64,000 nt of DNA, taken from NCBI RefSeq assembly GCF_010727945.1, contig NZ_AP022569.1:5254518-5318517 (forward strand), given 5' to 3'. Source of the DNA: Mycobacterium cookii. Lineage in GTDB: Bacteria; Actinomycetota; Actinomycetes; Mycobacteriales; Mycobacteriaceae. The position numbers and the translations under genes were made by a program. The notes under the pieces were generated by a model. That model was not told where the DNA came from. It saw only the letters and a program-made list of their open reading frames with translations, and did not search any database. Of this stretch, positions 1-10,567 are shown in pieces; the first letter of the stretch is position 1; each line of letters begins with the position of its first letter.

Positions 1-1
1 C

Positions 2-1024
2 GGAATTCTCACCGGTGGTGGTGACTGTCCGGGCCTGAACGCCGTCATCCGGGCCGTCGTGCGGACCTGCGACGCGCGCTACGGGTCATCGGTGGTGGGG
101 TTCCAGGACGGCTGGCGCGGGTTGCTGGAGAACCGGCGCATGCAGCTCAAGAACGACGACCGCAATGACCGCCTGCTCGCCAAGGGCGGAACCATGCTGG
201 GCACCGCCCGGGTGCACCCGGACAAGCTGAAGGCCGGCCTGGACCAGATCAAGCAGACGCTGGACGACAACGGCATCGACGTGCTCATCCCGATCGGCGG
301 CGAGGGCACCCTGACCGCGGCGCACTGGCTGTCCGAAGAGAACGTTCCGGTGGTCGGCGTTCCGAAGACCATCGACAACGACATCGATTGCACCGACGTG
401 ACTTTCGGCCACGACACGGCGTTGATGGTGGCCACCGACGCCATCGACCGGCTGCACAGCACCGCCGAGTCCCACCAGCGGGTGATGCTGGTCGAGGTGA
501 TGGGACGGCACGCCGGGTGGATCGCGCTGAACGCCGGGCTGGCATCCGGCGCCCATATGACGCTGATCCCCGAGCAGCCCTTCGACATCGACGAAGTCTG
601 CCGGCTGGTCAAACAGCGCTTCCAGCGCGGTGATTCGCATTTCATCTGCGTGGTCGCCGAGGGCGCCAAGCCGGCCAGCGGCTCGATGGCGTTGCGCGAG
701 GGCGGCCTTGACGAGTTCGGTCACGAGCGGTTCACCGGCGTGGCCGACCAGCTGGCGTACGAGGTGGAGAAGCGCATCAGCAAGGAAGTCCGAGTGACGG
801 TGCTCGGTCACGTCCAGCGCGGCGGCACGCCGACCGCCTACGATCGCGTGCTGGCCACGAGATTCGGCGTCAACGCGGCCGACGCCGCACACGCCGGCGA
901 ATACGGGCAGATGGTGTCGCTGCGCGGCCAGGACATCGGCCGCGTACCGCTGGCCGACGCGGTGCGCCAGCTGAAGCTTGTCCCGCAGAGCCGTTACGAC
1001 GACGCTTCCGCCTTTTTCGGCTGA
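2..1024 (+). CDS. pfkA: 6-phosphofructokinase PfkA (5' end outside window)
   Basis: Phosphorylates fructose 6-phosphate in glycolysis. The reading frame is open from the first bases of the window, so the N-terminus lies outside. Visible motifs: [13 protein letters not shown] at the very start, GGEGT (about residue 80 of the visible part), PKTIDND (about residue 100), MGRHAGWIA, and the signature [16 protein letters not shown] near the end. Gly after GGE is the ATP-type residue, while Lys in PKTIDND is the residue typical of PPi-type enzymes. That mixed pattern belongs to the actinobacterial group III enzymes, so ATP use is the family expectation. In M. tuberculosis pfkA lies between gatA and gatB; here gatB also follows, with one extra locus between. 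Confidence 0.96.
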   Translation, partial: GILTGGGDCPGLNAVIRAVVRTCDARYGSSVVGFQDGWRGLLENRRMQLKNDDRNDRLLAKGGTMLGTARVHPDKLKAGLDQIKQTLDDNGIDVLIPIGGEGTLTAAHWLSEENVPVVGVPKTIDNDIDCTDVTFGHDTALMVATDAIDRLHSTAESHQRVMLVEVMGRHAGWIALNAGLASGAHMTLIPEQPFDIDEVCRLVKQRFQRGDSHFICVVAEGAKPASGSMALREGGLDEFGHERFTGVADQLAYEVEKRISKEVRVTVLGHVQRGGTPTAYDRVLATRFGVNAADAAHAGEYGQMVSLRGQDIGRVPLADAVRQLKLVPQSRYDDASAFFG

Positions 1025-1085
1025 TCGGCTTTCAAGCGCACGTTCGGGCTGCCCACCCGTAACGGGTAGCTGTAACGTGACGGCT

Positions 1086-1469
1086 ATGCGGATGAGCTGT
1101 GACGTGTGCGGCTCTGGTTTCCACGCCCGATCTGATGCTCGGTACTGTTCGCCGGCCTGTCGGCAGAAAGCGCACCGAGCGCGCGTAGCGGAGCGACTCG
1201 CCGGGCTACGCCGGCAACCGCGACCGACGTCACGGCGCGGGCTTGCCAAGCCGGATACCGCGCGCACGATCGAGCAATCGCGCCACGAGCAACGTCGATC
1301 GGCCGCATTGCGCCGGACTTCGGCGGACCTGCTCCGCGCAAATGCCGAGTCGCGCCACCAACTGGAAGCCTCCGTATCGTTGGCCCGCGCGAGCGCCGCT
1401 GCGTCTCAGCCCCAGCGATCTCCCACCAGCCGATTCGGCGGAAATCTGGGCAATGTCGTTCGAGGATGA
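1086..1469 (+). CDS. Cys-knuckle protein, probably the N-terminal part of a frameshifted ANTAR gene
   Basis: 127 codons from ATG. The N-terminus carries a CxxC then CxxxC arrangement (CDVCGSGF, RYCSPACRQKAHRAR) that looks like a small zinc knuckle seen at the start of some actinobacterial proteins. Residues about 45-105 are Arg/Ala/Glu-rich and probably helical or coiled coil. The frame ends 17 bases inside the next ORF. In the next frame, the codons just upstream of the ANTAR ORF also read as plausible protein ([17 protein letters not shown]), so the two ORFs are probably one gene broken by an indel between about 1390 and 1425. I know no counterpart between pfkA and gatB in M. tuberculosis. 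Function unknown beyond a possible nucleic-acid-binding role. Confidence 0.55.
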   Translation: MRMSCDVCGSGFHARSDARYCSPACRQKAHRARVAERLAGLRRQPRPTSRRGLAKPDTARTIEQSRHEQRRSAALRRTSADLLRANAESRHQLEASVSLARASAAASQPQRSPTSRFGGNLGNVVRG

Positions 1470-1755
1470 CCAGATCACGGCCAAGGTCGCCGAGATCACC
1501 GAGCATCGCGCTGTGATCGAGCAGGCCAAGGGCATGCTGATGCTGATTTACGGCCTGGATGCGGTTAGCGCTTTCGACCTGCTGAAGTGGCGGTCGCAGA
1601 AGAGCAACATCAAGCTGCGACGGCTTGCCCAGGAGCTCGTGGAGGAGTTCCGCGACGTCCGCGACCAAGCGATCAGCAATCGGTCGCCGTTCGATGATGT
1701 ATTGCTCACCGCTCGTGCCGATGGCGACGAGGCAATGCCGTCGACCGCCAATTAG
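1453..1755 (+). CDS. ANTAR-domain protein (possible C-terminal half of a fused gene)
   Basis: 100 codons from an ATG inside the preceding ORF. The region [19 protein letters not shown] followed by [20 protein letters not shown] matches the ANTAR fold, a three-helix RNA-binding antiterminator domain that typically binds paired hexanucleotide stem-loops in nascent mRNA. It usually sits behind a sensory domain; here that place is taken by the Cys-knuckle/coiled-coil ORF in another frame. Overlap of 17 bases with that ORF could mean translational coupling, but a sequencing or real frameshift in a single gene is more likely. The stop codon TAG forms part of a TAGGAT -10-like box for gatB. Targets cannot be told from the window. 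Confidence 0.75.
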   Translation: MSFEDDQITAKVAEITEHRAVIEQAKGMLMLIYGLDAVSAFDLLKWRSQKSNIKLRRLAQELVEEFRDVRDQAISNRSPFDDVLLTARADGDEAMPSTAN

Positions 1756-1758
1756 GAT
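1753..1758 (+). promoter_or_regulatory. -10 element for a probably leaderless gatB
   Basis: TAGGAT ends seven bases before the gatB ATG at 1766, so a transcript would start at or next to the A of the start codon. No convincing Shine-Dalgarno sequence precedes that ATG. Leaderless mRNAs are common in mycobacteria. I did not find a clear -35 element. Confidence 0.45.
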
Positions 1759-1765
1759 CGATCGC

Positions 1766-3289
1766 ATGACTTCTGCTGCGAGCGCGATGATGGCGTCCGG
1801 GGCGGAGCTGCTCGACTACGACGACGTGATCGCGCGCTACAAGCCGGTACTCGGCTTGGAAGTGCACGTCGAGCTGTCCACCGCCACCAAGATGTTCTGC
1901 GGCTGCGCCAACGAGTTCGGTGCCGAGCCCAACACCCAGGTGTGCCCGGTCTGCCTCGGCCTGCCCGGCTCGCTGCCGGTGCTCAACGAGGCCGCCGTCG
2001 AGTCGGCGATCCGCATCGGGCTGGCGCTCAACTGCGAGATCGCGCCGTGGGGCCGGTTTGCGCGGAAGAACTACTTCTACCCCGACCAGCCGAAGAACTA
2101 CCAGATCTCGCAGTACGACGAGCCGATCGCGATCGACGGCTACCTCGACGTCCCGCTGGATGACGGCAGCACATGGCGGGTGGCGATCGAGCGCGCGCAC
2201 ATGGAGGAAGACACCGGCAAGCTGACTCACCTAGGCAGTGACACCGGCCGGATCGCGGGTGCGACCACCTCGCTGGCCGACTACAACCGTGCCGGCGTGC
2301 CGCTCATCGAGATCGTCACCAAGCCCATCGAGCACACCGGCGAGCGGGCGCCGGAGATCGCCCGCGCCTACGTCACCGCGCTGCGCGATCTACTGCGCGC
2401 GCTGGACGTCTCCGATGTGCGAATGGACCAAGGCTCCATGCGTTGCGACGCCAACGTGTCACTGAAACCCAAGGGCGCCGGCGAATTCGGCATCCGCACC
2501 GAGACCAAGAACGTCAACTCGCTCAAGAGCGTCGAGGTCGCCGTCCGCTACGAGATGCGCCGGCAGGGCGCCGTTCTGGAGTCCGGTGGCCGAGTCATCC
2601 AGGAAACCAGGCACTTTCACGAAGACGGATACACGAGCGCGGGCCGCACCAAGGAGACCGCGGAAGACTACCGCTACTTTCCGGAGCCGGACCTGGAACC
2701 GGTCGCACCCAGCCGAGAACTGGTGGACCGATTGCGCACGACGATCCCTGAACTACCGTGGTTGCGCCGCAAGCGGATTCAGCAAGAATGGGGCATCTCC
2801 GACGAGGTGATGCGCGACCTGGTCAACGCCGGTGCCGTCGACCTGGTCATCGCGACCGTGGACCAAGGCGCACCGAGCGAACAGGCCCGGGCGTGGTGGG
2901 GCAACTTCCTGGTGCAAAAAGCCAACGAGGCCGGCCTGGAGCTTGAAGCATTACCCATCACGCCAGCCCAGGTCGCTGCGGTGGTGGGTCTCGTGGACAG
3001 CGGCAAGCTCACCACCAAGATGGCCCGCCAGGTCGTCGAGGGTGTGCTGGCCGGTGAGGGTGAGCCCGAACAGGTGATGACCGCACGCGGACTGGTCGTG
3101 GTGCGTGACGACTCGCTGATCCAAGCCGCCGTCGACGAGGCCTTGGCCGCCAATCCCGATGTGGCAGAAAAGATTCGTGGCGGCAAGGTGCAGGCCGCCG
3201 GCGCGATCGTCGGCGCCGTGATGAAGGCGACCAAGGGGCAGGCCGACGCGGCCCGGGTGCGCGAGCTGGTGTTGGCGGCCTGCAGCTAG
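1766..3289 (+). CDS. gatB: Aspartyl/glutamyl-tRNA(Asn/Gln) amidotransferase subunit B
   Basis: 507 residues. GatB is the kinase and tRNA-binding subunit of the GatCAB complex, which converts Glu-tRNA(Gln) to Gln-tRNA(Gln) and, where needed, Asp-tRNA(Asn) to Asn-tRNA(Asn). The N-terminal motif [20 protein letters not shown] is at about residue 30 and includes zinc-ligand cysteines; a second pair follows in [11 protein letters not shown]. The YqeY-like tRNA-binding tail occupies about the last 150 residues. The start MTSAAS is chosen because the protein aligns from there with mycobacterial GatB and because of the -10 box seven bases upstream. gatC and gatA are not in the window. The matching tRNA-Gln gene lies at 16.1 kb. 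Confidence 0.97.
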   Translation: MTSAASAMMASGAELLDYDDVIARYKPVLGLEVHVELSTATKMFCGCANEFGAEPNTQVCPVCLGLPGSLPVLNEAAVESAIRIGLALNCEIAPWGRFARKNYFYPDQPKNYQISQYDEPIAIDGYLDVPLDDGSTWRVAIERAHMEEDTGKLTHLGSDTGRIAGATTSLADYNRAGVPLIEIVTKPIEHTGERAPEIARAYVTALRDLLRALDVSDVRMDQGSMRCDANVSLKPKGAGEFGIRTETKNVNSLKSVEVAVRYEMRRQGAVLESGGRVIQETRHFHEDGYTSAGRTKETAEDYRYFPEPDLEPVAPSRELVDRLRTTIPELPWLRRKRIQQEWGISDEVMRDLVNAGAVDLVIATVDQGAPSEQARAWWGNFLVQKANEAGLELEALPITPAQVAAVVGLVDSGKLTTKMARQVVEGVLAGEGEPEQVMTARGLVVVRDDSLIQAAVDEALAANPDVAEKIRGGKVQAAGAIVGAVMKATKGQADAARVRELVLAACS

Positions 3290-3377
3290 AACAGCGTCGT
3301 CAATGCGCTGAACAGGTGGGAAACCTGCGCAGAGGCTAGCTGCGGATCGCTTGTGTTGAGAACTACGGTGATCAACC

Positions 3378-4229
3378 ATGACCGGCATCGAAGACCAGCT
3401 TCGTGAGCAAGCAGTGGACACTGCGCTGGGGCGAATTCGCTTGCAAATCGGGGGAGCTGGTTCGCCAATCGTCTTCTGGCCCAGCCTGTTGATGACCGGA
3501 GACATGTGGCACGGGGTGGCCGGCCATCTCATGGTTCGGCGACAGGTGATCTTGGTGGACCCACCGGGGCAGGGTGGCAGCCAGCCCCTGACGCACCCGT
3601 TCAGCTTCGACGACTGCGCGCGCTGCGTCGCCGACATCCTCGACGGCCTCGGCATCCAACGGGCCGACTTCGTCGGCAACTCGTGGGGCGGCATGATCGG
3701 CGGGACCTTCGCCGCCACCTTTCCGGATCGAGTCGGCCGCGCGGTTCTGATGAACTGCACAGCCGGTAAAGCCAGTCTGCGACAACGGATCGAGTTCGCC
3801 ATCCTGCTTCAGATGGCGCATTGGCAGGGCCGTATCGGGCCGTCACTGATCCGGCCGGTACTCAAGGCGTTCCTGGGGCCGACCTCGATGCGGGAACGTC
3901 CCGACGTGGTAGCCCACGTACGGGCCACGGTGCACGACGTCAACATCGCCTCCGCGTCGTGGGCGGTGAAAAGTGTGGTTCCGCGACGGCCCGACCAACG
4001 AGAGTTGTTGTCCCGCATCCGGACACCGGTGCTCGTCGTCGGCGGCGCCGAAGATAAGACGTTCCCGCCGCGGGACGCAGTCGCGATGGCCGACGCCATC
4101 CCCGGCGCATCGGTGCGGGTGCTCGACGGAGTGGCTCACCTGTCCGGTCTGGAGGACCCTGCTCTGGTCAGCAGGCTCATCGAGGAGTTTCTCGACGACG
4201 GCGAAAGTGGCCCTACCGCAACAGGCTGA
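3378..4229 (+). CDS. Alpha/beta-hydrolase
   Basis: 283 residues with the alpha/beta-hydrolase layout: oxyanion region (IVFWPSLLMTGDMW), nucleophile elbow GNSWGG with Ser at about residue 107, acid in VVGGAEDKTFPP at about 225 and base His in GVAHLSGLEDP at about 254. No signal peptide or membrane segment, so probably cytoplasmic. The fold includes esterases, lactonases, epoxide hydrolases and haloperoxidase-like enzymes and the substrate cannot be told. It sits at the place of Rv3008/Rv3007c in M. tuberculosis but I cannot claim it is the same gene. It converges on lppZ with almost no gap, so the two probably end in a shared region. Confidence 0.85.
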   Translation: MTGIEDQLREQAVDTALGRIRLQIGGAGSPIVFWPSLLMTGDMWHGVAGHLMVRRQVILVDPPGQGGSQPLTHPFSFDDCARCVADILDGLGIQRADFVGNSWGGMIGGTFAATFPDRVGRAVLMNCTAGKASLRQRIEFAILLQMAHWQGRIGPSLIRPVLKAFLGPTSMRERPDVVAHVRATVHDVNIASASWAVKSVVPRRPDQRELLSRIRTPVLVVGGAEDKTFPPRDAVAMADAIPGASVRVLDGVAHLSGLEDPALVSRLIEEFLDDGESGPTATG

Positions 4230-5351
4230 CTAGGTCTTGTCCTCGTTGGCCCGCGGGAAACCGCCGCCCTGCGGGAAGAGCGGGAACACCACGTCGTCGA
4301 GTCTCATGGCATCACCGTCGGTCTTGTTGACCGTCGCGCCCCACACGTTGCCGTCCGGCGACATCCGCAACGCCCACGCGTGTCCGTGCGTGTCCTGACG
4401 AACCACGTCGGGCTGTCCGGTCACCGCGCCGGTGCCCTGGGCCAGGTGCACGGCCACGGTCTGCTTGGTGTTGACGAGGTTGACCAGCACGGTGCCGTCC
4501 AAGGCTGAGCAGCCCCCCACCCCGGGCCGATCTGGCCACGTCCACACGGTGGAGACCTTCGAGTCCTTGGTGATGCGCTGCAACCGGTCGGCGGTCGGCG
4601 AACGGTCGAGAACATACAGTGAGCCGTCGACAGGGTCGGTGCACAGGCCGCCGCCGGAGCCGATACCGGTCAACGCCGTGGTCGGCGGTGCCGGATGCAG
4701 CGTGGTCGGCTGCTCCAGGCGGATGACCTTGCCGGCCAGCGACGCCGGGTCGTTGGCCATCGCCGGGTTGCCCGCGTCGCCGGTGAGGACGACCAGCGTG
4801 GTTGGGCTGGTGAACTGCAGCGCGCCCCTGTTGCCGATGGCGCCCTTGGGAATTCCGGTCAGGATGTCTTTGGGGATATCACCATCAGCGACACGGATGA
4901 CCCGGTTGTCGGACGGGGTGCTGATGTAGGCGTACATCAGCCGGTCCTGCGAGTAGGTCGGGGAGAGCACGATGTCCATCAGCCCTCCGTCGCCGGCCGG
5001 GTCGACCGGAATGACGGTTTTGACCTTCGGCTCGGCGCTGACCGCCACCTCTTTGACAGCGCCGGTGGTCCGCTCGGCGACGAGCGCCGACTTGCTGTCC
5101 GGCTGCATGAGGAGGCCGCTGGTGCTCTCCAGGCAGCCCTGCATCACTCCGGGCGCCGGGCATGCCTTCGGAAACGGCTTGTCAGGCAGCGGCGGCGGCG
5201 GGGGAGGCGAAGAGCTCGGCGGAGCGTGGCGTTCGGGCTCGGTGGTGAACGGCTGTGAAGCGGCGTCGTTGAACTGCGCGCAACCAGCCACAACGACCAT
5301 CGCCGAGCAGAGCACGGCAGCGTTGCGCGACTTCGACCACCTCAACTGCAT
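4230..5351 (-). CDS. lppZ: Lipoprotein LppZ, sorbosone dehydrogenase-like beta-propeller
   Basis: 373 residues. The N-terminus has a positively charged start, a hydrophobic stretch and the lipobox VVAGC, so it should be processed and lipidated at Cys-24. A Pro-rich linker follows (SSSPPPPPPLP), then a domain resembling glucose/sorbosone dehydrogenases (six-bladed propeller) with repeats such as GGLMDIVLSPTYSQDRLMYAY and SLYVLDRSPTADRL. I see no certain PQQ-binding set, so enzymatic activity is open. Position between the gatB area and the DoxX gene, and the general sequence, match M. tuberculosis LppZ (Rv3006). Expected location is the outer face of the plasma membrane. Confidence 0.9.
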   Translation of the reverse strand: MQLRWSKSRNAAVLCSAMVVVAGCAQFNDAASQPFTTEPERHAPPSSSPPPPPPLPDKPFPKACPAPGVMQGCLESTSGLLMQPDSKSALVAERTTGAVKEVAVSAEPKVKTVIPVDPAGDGGLMDIVLSPTYSQDRLMYAYISTPSDNRVIRVADGDIPKDILTGIPKGAIGNRGALQFTSPTTLVVLTGDAGNPAMANDPASLAGKVIRLEQPTTLHPAPPTTALTGIGSGGGLCTDPVDGSLYVLDRSPTADRLQRITKDSKVSTVWTWPDRPGVGGCSALDGTVLVNLVNTKQTVAVHLAQGTGAVTGQPDVVRQDTHGHAWALRMSPDGNVWGATVNKTDGDAMRLDDVVFPLFPQGGGFPRANEDKT

Positions 5352-5504
5352 AGCTGCCAGATTACGGATATGTCGGCTGCGATGCCCGTGACGGGTGCCG
5401 CGCGCCTTTCGTCTCGGCCCGCAAACAGTCGCCCACGCCGGGCGGCGCGCGAATCACGACCGCAAAAGGGCCGCTCAAATCCCCGATTCGCAGAAATTTG
5501 CCTT

Positions 5505-5510
5505 TACCCT
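5505..5510 (+). promoter_or_regulatory. -10 element for a probably leaderless DoxX gene
   Basis: TACCCT lies seven bases before the chosen GTG start at 5518, the same geometry as at other starts in this window (gatB, serA, the 15.1-kb gene, ffh). The -35 region is not well conserved. Confidence 0.4.
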
Positions 5511-5517
5511 GGCACGA

Positions 5518-6372
5518 GTGAGCAGTCAATCGCATGACGCACCTTGGCAGCGACCGGACCAATCCGCGGTGCCGACGGCGGAGCGACCAACCTCAGCGAA
5601 CTTGGTCGACCCCGAAGACGATCTACCGTCGGACAGCTATGCCGGCGATTTCGAGACCACCCTGATCCCGCACTACGACTCCGCCCATTCCGGCAGCGTC
5701 CGCTCGTCGAGCTCGGGATACGGCGTGATGGGCAGCCACGAGCCGCTGCCCTACCAGCCCCAGTCCACCGGCACGCATTCGGTGTTCGCGCCCGGGGGCA
5801 TCGACGAACACGAGCATCACCTCGACGACGAGCGGGTTCGCACCGCCAGCCGTCGCGGCACCCAGCATCTGGGTTTGCTGATCTTGCGGGTCGGCCTGGG
5901 TGGGGTGCTCATCGCGCACGGGCTGCAGAAGCTGTTCGGCTGGTGGGGCGGCGAAGGCCTGACGGGCTTCAAGAATTCGCTCTCTGACATCGGCTACCAG
6001 CACGCCGACATCCTCACTTACTGCGCGGCCGGCGGCGAGATCGCCGCGGGAGTGCTCCTGGTGCTGGGCTTGTTCACCCCGATCGCCGCCGCGGGTGCGC
6101 TGGCTTACCTGATCAACGGTGTGCTCGCCGGCATGTCGGCCCAGCACGGCAAGTCGTTTCCTTACTTCTTGCCGAACGGCCACGAATACGAGCTCACGCT
6201 GATCGTCATGGCCACCGCCGTCATCCTGGTCGGCCCCGGACGCTACGGCTTCGACGCCGGTCGCGGCTGGGCGCGACGGCCGTTCATCGGGTCGTTTGCC
6301 GCGCTGGTGGTCGGGATCGGCGTCGGTGTCGGGCTATGGATGCTGCTCAACGGCTCCAACCCGGTGCGCTAA
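5518..6372 (+). CDS. DoxX-family membrane protein
   Basis: 284 residues from GTG. About 130 residues of polar, acidic N-terminal sequence (NLVDPEDDLPSDSYAGDFET) precede a DoxX domain with four predicted membrane segments, the first starting around LLILRVGLGGVLIAHGLQKL and the last near FAALVVGIGVGVGLWMLL. It corresponds to Rv3005c, whose product forms a membrane oxidoreductase complex with superoxide dismutase SodA and thiosulfate sulfurtransferase SseA in M. tuberculosis. Neither partner is in the window. The start at 5518 fits the start of the M. tuberculosis protein and the upstream -10 box; a longer upstream reading is open but not supported. Confidence 0.88.
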   Translation: MSSQSHDAPWQRPDQSAVPTAERPTSANLVDPEDDLPSDSYAGDFETTLIPHYDSAHSGSVRSSSSGYGVMGSHEPLPYQPQSTGTHSVFAPGGIDEHEHHLDDERVRTASRRGTQHLGLLILRVGLGGVLIAHGLQKLFGWWGGEGLTGFKNSLSDIGYQHADILTYCAAGGEIAAGVLLVLGLFTPIAAAGALAYLINGVLAGMSAQHGKSFPYFLPNGHEYELTLIVMATAVILVGPGRYGFDAGRGWARRPFIGSFAALVVGIGVGVGLWMLLNGSNPVR

Positions 6373-6773
6373 TCCGCGTACGGGTTGGGCACCCGGCCGT
6401 CGCTGGCCTGGGTCAACTGCGGCAGCGTGGCAAAGGTCACTGCGGGTAACCGCAGGTCGCGGCCATTTTTGAGCTGCGCGCGCGCCCAGGCGCCGCGGCG
6501 GAAGCGCAGCCCCTCGATGTCCTCCCACCGGACCGATCGGCTGCCGACCAGCGTGCGTACCGTCACGCCGTCGCGGTCGGCCTGCGTGCGCAGCCGAACG
6601 ATCAACGCCGACAACAACACCGGAATGATCAGCAAGGGTGCGGTCACCGGCCAGGTCAGCACTGGGATCAGCAGGCCGAGGGCGAAGAAGCCCACCGCGA
6701 AATGCGCCATCGGTGAAATGTTGATCACCACCGGCAGCGTGGGTGCTGTTTCCTGCGGTGAATCGCCAGCCAT
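6369..6773 (-). CDS. cfp6: Cfp6-like PH-domain membrane protein
   Basis: 134 residues. Two adjacent hydrophobic segments (MAHFAVGFFALGLLIPVL and PLLIIPVLLSALIV) are followed by a bacterial PH-like domain with DGVTVRTLVGSRSVRWEDIEG and FRRGAWARAQLKNGR. This matches the low-molecular-weight antigen CFP6 (Rv3004). Its role is unknown. It converges on the DoxX gene with a 4-base overlap of stop regions, and its start lies about 60 bases from the ilvB promoter, so the ilvB leader and cfp6 diverge. Confidence 0.88.
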   Translation of the reverse strand: MAGDSPQETAPTLPVVINISPMAHFAVGFFALGLLIPVLTWPVTAPLLIIPVLLSALIVRLRTQADRDGVTVRTLVGSRSVRWEDIEGLRFRRGAWARAQLKNGRDLRLPAVTFATLPQLTQASDGRVPNPYAD

Positions 6774-6834
6774 GTATGCATCATGGCATCGAGGTCCGAC
6801 GTGGCTGCCCGCCAGCGTCCGGCGCAGGCGGGAT

Positions 6835-6864
6835 TTGACGTTTGACCAGTACGGCGCCTACCCT
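6835..6864 (+). promoter_or_regulatory. Promoter of the ilvB leader transcript
   Basis: TTGACG (6835-6840) and TACCCT (6859-6864) are separated by 18 bases, a good sigma-A type arrangement for mycobacteria. The -10 box ends eight bases before the GTG of the leader peptide at 6873, so the predicted transcript begins at or within two bases of that GTG. Confidence 0.6.
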
Positions 6865-6872
6865 CGGGAACC

Positions 6873-6920
6873 GTGATCACTCCTGGAATGCTCGTAGTAG
6901 GTCGGCGCGTTGGTGCCTGA
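6873..6920 (+). CDS. ilvB leader peptide (15 codons)
   Basis: A short ORF reading GTG ATC ACT CCT GGA ATG CTC GTA GTA GGT CGG CGC GTT GGT GCC TGA, that is MITPGMLVVGRRVGA. It contains Ile, Leu and three Val codons, exactly the products of the downstream operon. It is probably translated from a leaderless mRNA because the promoter sits directly upstream and no ribosome site is visible. Its last codons form the left arm of an 11-bp hairpin and a terminator follows. This is the classical layout of attenuation by ribosome stalling, as established for ilvB operons of Corynebacterium. Confidence 0.65.
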   Translation: MITPGMLVVGRRVGA

Positions 6921-6981
6921 CTGATTTCCAGCACACCAACGCGCAACCCTCGTGCAGCAGCTGAGCTGACGGGGGTTTTTT
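6905..6981 (+). terminator. Attenuator region of the ilvBNC operon
   Basis: Two successive hairpins. The first pairs 6905-6915 (GCGCGTTGGTG) with 6934-6944 (CACCAACGCGC), 11 perfect base pairs, and its left arm overlaps the end of the leader peptide. The second pairs 6945-6953 (AACCCTCGT) with 6969-6977 (ACGGGGGTT, one G-T pair), closes further through CAGC/GCTG, and runs into six T residues (6976-6981): a standard intrinsic terminator 53 bases before ilvB. Stalling at the Leu-Val-Val codons would cover the left arm of hairpin one. I could not find a convincing alternative antiterminator pairing, so the exact switch is open. Confidence 0.65.
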
Positions 6982-7033
6982 GTTGCCACCGACTTTCCAG
7001 AATTGACAAGCACCAAGAGGACAAGAGGACCCC

Positions 7034-8926
7034 GTGAGCGCACCCACCAGATCGCACTCCGATCCGCAGGCAGCGTCTTCCAAGCCTGCGTCGCAGGATG
7101 TGGCCCGTATCGCCTCCGATGCGGCCAAGCCCGCCGACAAGCCGCCGACCGTACGGCCGAAACATGTTGCGCCTGAGCAACTTACCGGAGCGCAGTCGGT
7201 CATCCGGTCGCTGGAGGAGCTTGACGTCGAGGTCATCTTCGGAATCCCCGGCGGAGCCGTGTTGCCGGTCTACGACCCGCTGTTCGACTCGAAGAAGCTG
7301 CGCCATGTGCTGGTTCGCCACGAGCAGGGCGCCGGCCATGCGGCGAGCGGCTACGCCCACGCCACCGGCAAGGTCGGCGTGATGATGGCGACCTCGGGCC
7401 CCGGTGCCACCAACCTGGTGACGCCGCTGGCCGACGCGCAGATGGACTCCATCCCGGTCGTCGCGGTCACCGGGCAGGTCGGTCGCTCGCTGATCGGGAC
7501 CGACGCCTTCCAGGAGGCGGACATCTCGGGCATCACGATGCCGATCACCAAGCACAACTTCCTGGTTCGCGACGGCGACGAGATCCCGCGGGTGTTGGCC
7601 GAGGCGTTCCACATCGCGGCCAGCGGACGGCCGGGCGCGGTGCTCGTCGACATCCCCAAGGACGTGCTGCAAGGGCAGTGCACGTTCAGTTGGCCGCCGC
7701 GGATGGACCTGCCCGGCTACAAGCCCAACACCAAGCCGCACAACCGTCAGATTCACGAGGCCGCCAAGCTGATCGCCGCGGCGCACAAGCCGGTGCTCTA
7801 CGTCGGCGGCGGCGTCATCCGCGGCGAGGCCACCGAGCAGCTGCGGGAACTGGCCGAGCTGACCGGAATCCCGGTCGTCACCACGCTGATGGCCCGCGGC
7901 GCGTTCCCGGACAGCCACCGGCAGCACCTGGGCATGCCCGGTATGCACGGCACGGTCGCGGCGGTGGCGGGGCTGCAGCGCAGCGACCTGCTGATCGCGC
8001 TGGGCACCCGCTTCGACGACCGCGTCACCGGACAGCTGGATTCGTTTGCGCCCGAGGCGAAAGTCATCCACGCCGACATCGACCCGGCCGAGATCGGCAA
8101 GAACCGGCACGCCGATGTGCCGATCGTCGGCGACGTCAAGGCCGTGATCACCGCGCTGATAGCGGCGCTGGAGCACGAAGGGACACCCGGCAATCTCGAT
8201 ATTGCCGACTGGTGGAGCTATCTCGACGACGTCAAGGCCACCTACCCGCTGAGCTACGGGCCGCAGAGTGACGGCAGCCTGAGCCCGGAGTACGTCATCG
8301 AGAAGCTGGGGGAGATCGCCGGACCGGATGCGGTGTACGTCGCCGGTGTCGGACAGCACCAGATGTGGGCCGCGCAGTTCGTCTCCTACGAGAAGCCGCG
8401 AACCTGGCTCAACTCAGGCGGTTTGGGCACCATGGGCTTCGCCGTCCCGGCGGCCATGGGCGCCAAGATGGCCCGCCCCGAGGCCGAAGTGTGGGCTATC
8501 GACGGCGACGGCTGCTTCCAGATGACCAACCAGGAACTGGCCACCTGCGCCATCGAAGGTGCGCCGATCAAGGTCGCATTGATCAACAACGGCAACCTGG
8601 GCATGGTGCGGCAGTGGCAGACCTTGTTCTACGGGGAGCGTTACTCGCAGACCGACCTGGCCACTCACTCGCACCGGATCCCGGACTTCGTCAAACTCGC
8701 CGAGGCGCTGGGCTGCGTCGGATTGCGTTGCGAGCGTGAGGAAGACGTCGTCGACGTGATCAACCAGGCCCGGGCGATCAACGATCGTCCGGTGGTGATC
8801 GACTTCATCGTCGGCGCCGACGCGCAGGTGTGGCCGATGGTCGCGGCCGGAACCTCGAACGACGAGATCCAGGCGGCCCGCGGCATCCGCCCGCTGTTCG
8901 ACGACGAGACCGAAGGGCACGCGTGA
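7034..8926 (+). CDS. ilvB: Acetolactate synthase large subunit
   Basis: 630 residues from GTG. Makes 2-acetolactate or 2-aceto-2-hydroxybutyrate from pyruvate, the first common step of Val, Leu and Ile synthesis, using TPP, FAD and Mg. A polar extension of about 45 residues precedes the TPP Pyr domain ([19 protein letters not shown]; catalytic Glu in [11 protein letters not shown]), the central FAD domain, and the C-terminal PP domain with the TPP motif [17 protein letters not shown] ending near [12 protein letters not shown]. Length fits M. tuberculosis IlvB1 (618). It follows the attenuator, and ilvN starts 49 bases after its stop across a MIRU-like element. Confidence 0.97.
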   Translation: MSAPTRSHSDPQAASSKPASQDVARIASDAAKPADKPPTVRPKHVAPEQLTGAQSVIRSLEELDVEVIFGIPGGAVLPVYDPLFDSKKLRHVLVRHEQGAGHAASGYAHATGKVGVMMATSGPGATNLVTPLADAQMDSIPVVAVTGQVGRSLIGTDAFQEADISGITMPITKHNFLVRDGDEIPRVLAEAFHIAASGRPGAVLVDIPKDVLQGQCTFSWPPRMDLPGYKPNTKPHNRQIHEAAKLIAAAHKPVLYVGGGVIRGEATEQLRELAELTGIPVVTTLMARGAFPDSHRQHLGMPGMHGTVAAVAGLQRSDLLIALGTRFDDRVTGQLDSFAPEAKVIHADIDPAEIGKNRHADVPIVGDVKAVITALIAALEHEGTPGNLDIADWWSYLDDVKATYPLSYGPQSDGSLSPEYVIEKLGEIAGPDAVYVAGVGQHQMWAAQFVSYEKPRTWLNSGGLGTMGFAVPAAMGAKMARPEAEVWAIDGDGCFQMTNQELATCAIEGAPIKVALINNGNLGMVRQWQTLFYGERYSQTDLATHSHRIPDFVKLAEALGCVGLRCEREEDVVDVINQARAINDRPVVIDFIVGADAQVWPMVAAGTSNDEIQAARGIRPLFDDETEGHA

Positions 8927-8975
8927 TGCGCGGCGGCGACGATTCAGAGCGCAGCGATGAGAAGGAGCGGCGCAT

Positions 8976-8978
<3 letters not shown>
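8924..8978 (+). repeat. MIRU-like element between ilvB and ilvN
   Basis: The spacer reads GCGGCGACGATTCAGAGCGC then AGCGATGAGAAGGAGCGGC, which resembles the mycobacterial interspersed repetitive unit core (GACGATGCAGAGCG ... AGCGATGAGGAGGAGCGGC) as I remember it, and matches the reverse complement of the tandem repeat at 43.1 kb. Like typical MIRUs it bridges the stop of one gene and the start of the next. The GAAGGAG inside it probably serves as the ribosome site of ilvN. Confidence 0.6.
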
Positions 8979-10549
<1,571 letters not shown>

Positions 10550-10567
10550 CGCCCTGGCTTCGTCGAG

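Noticed and set aside
2..1024. Reading pfkA as a PPi-dependent enzyme because of PKTIDND
   Set aside because: The Gly in GGEGT is the ATP-type residue, and actinobacterial group III enzymes with this mixed pattern include ATP users.
3290..3377. Possible small gene in the gatB-hydrolase gap
   Set aside because: 88 bases with no ORF, ribosome site or structure that I could support.
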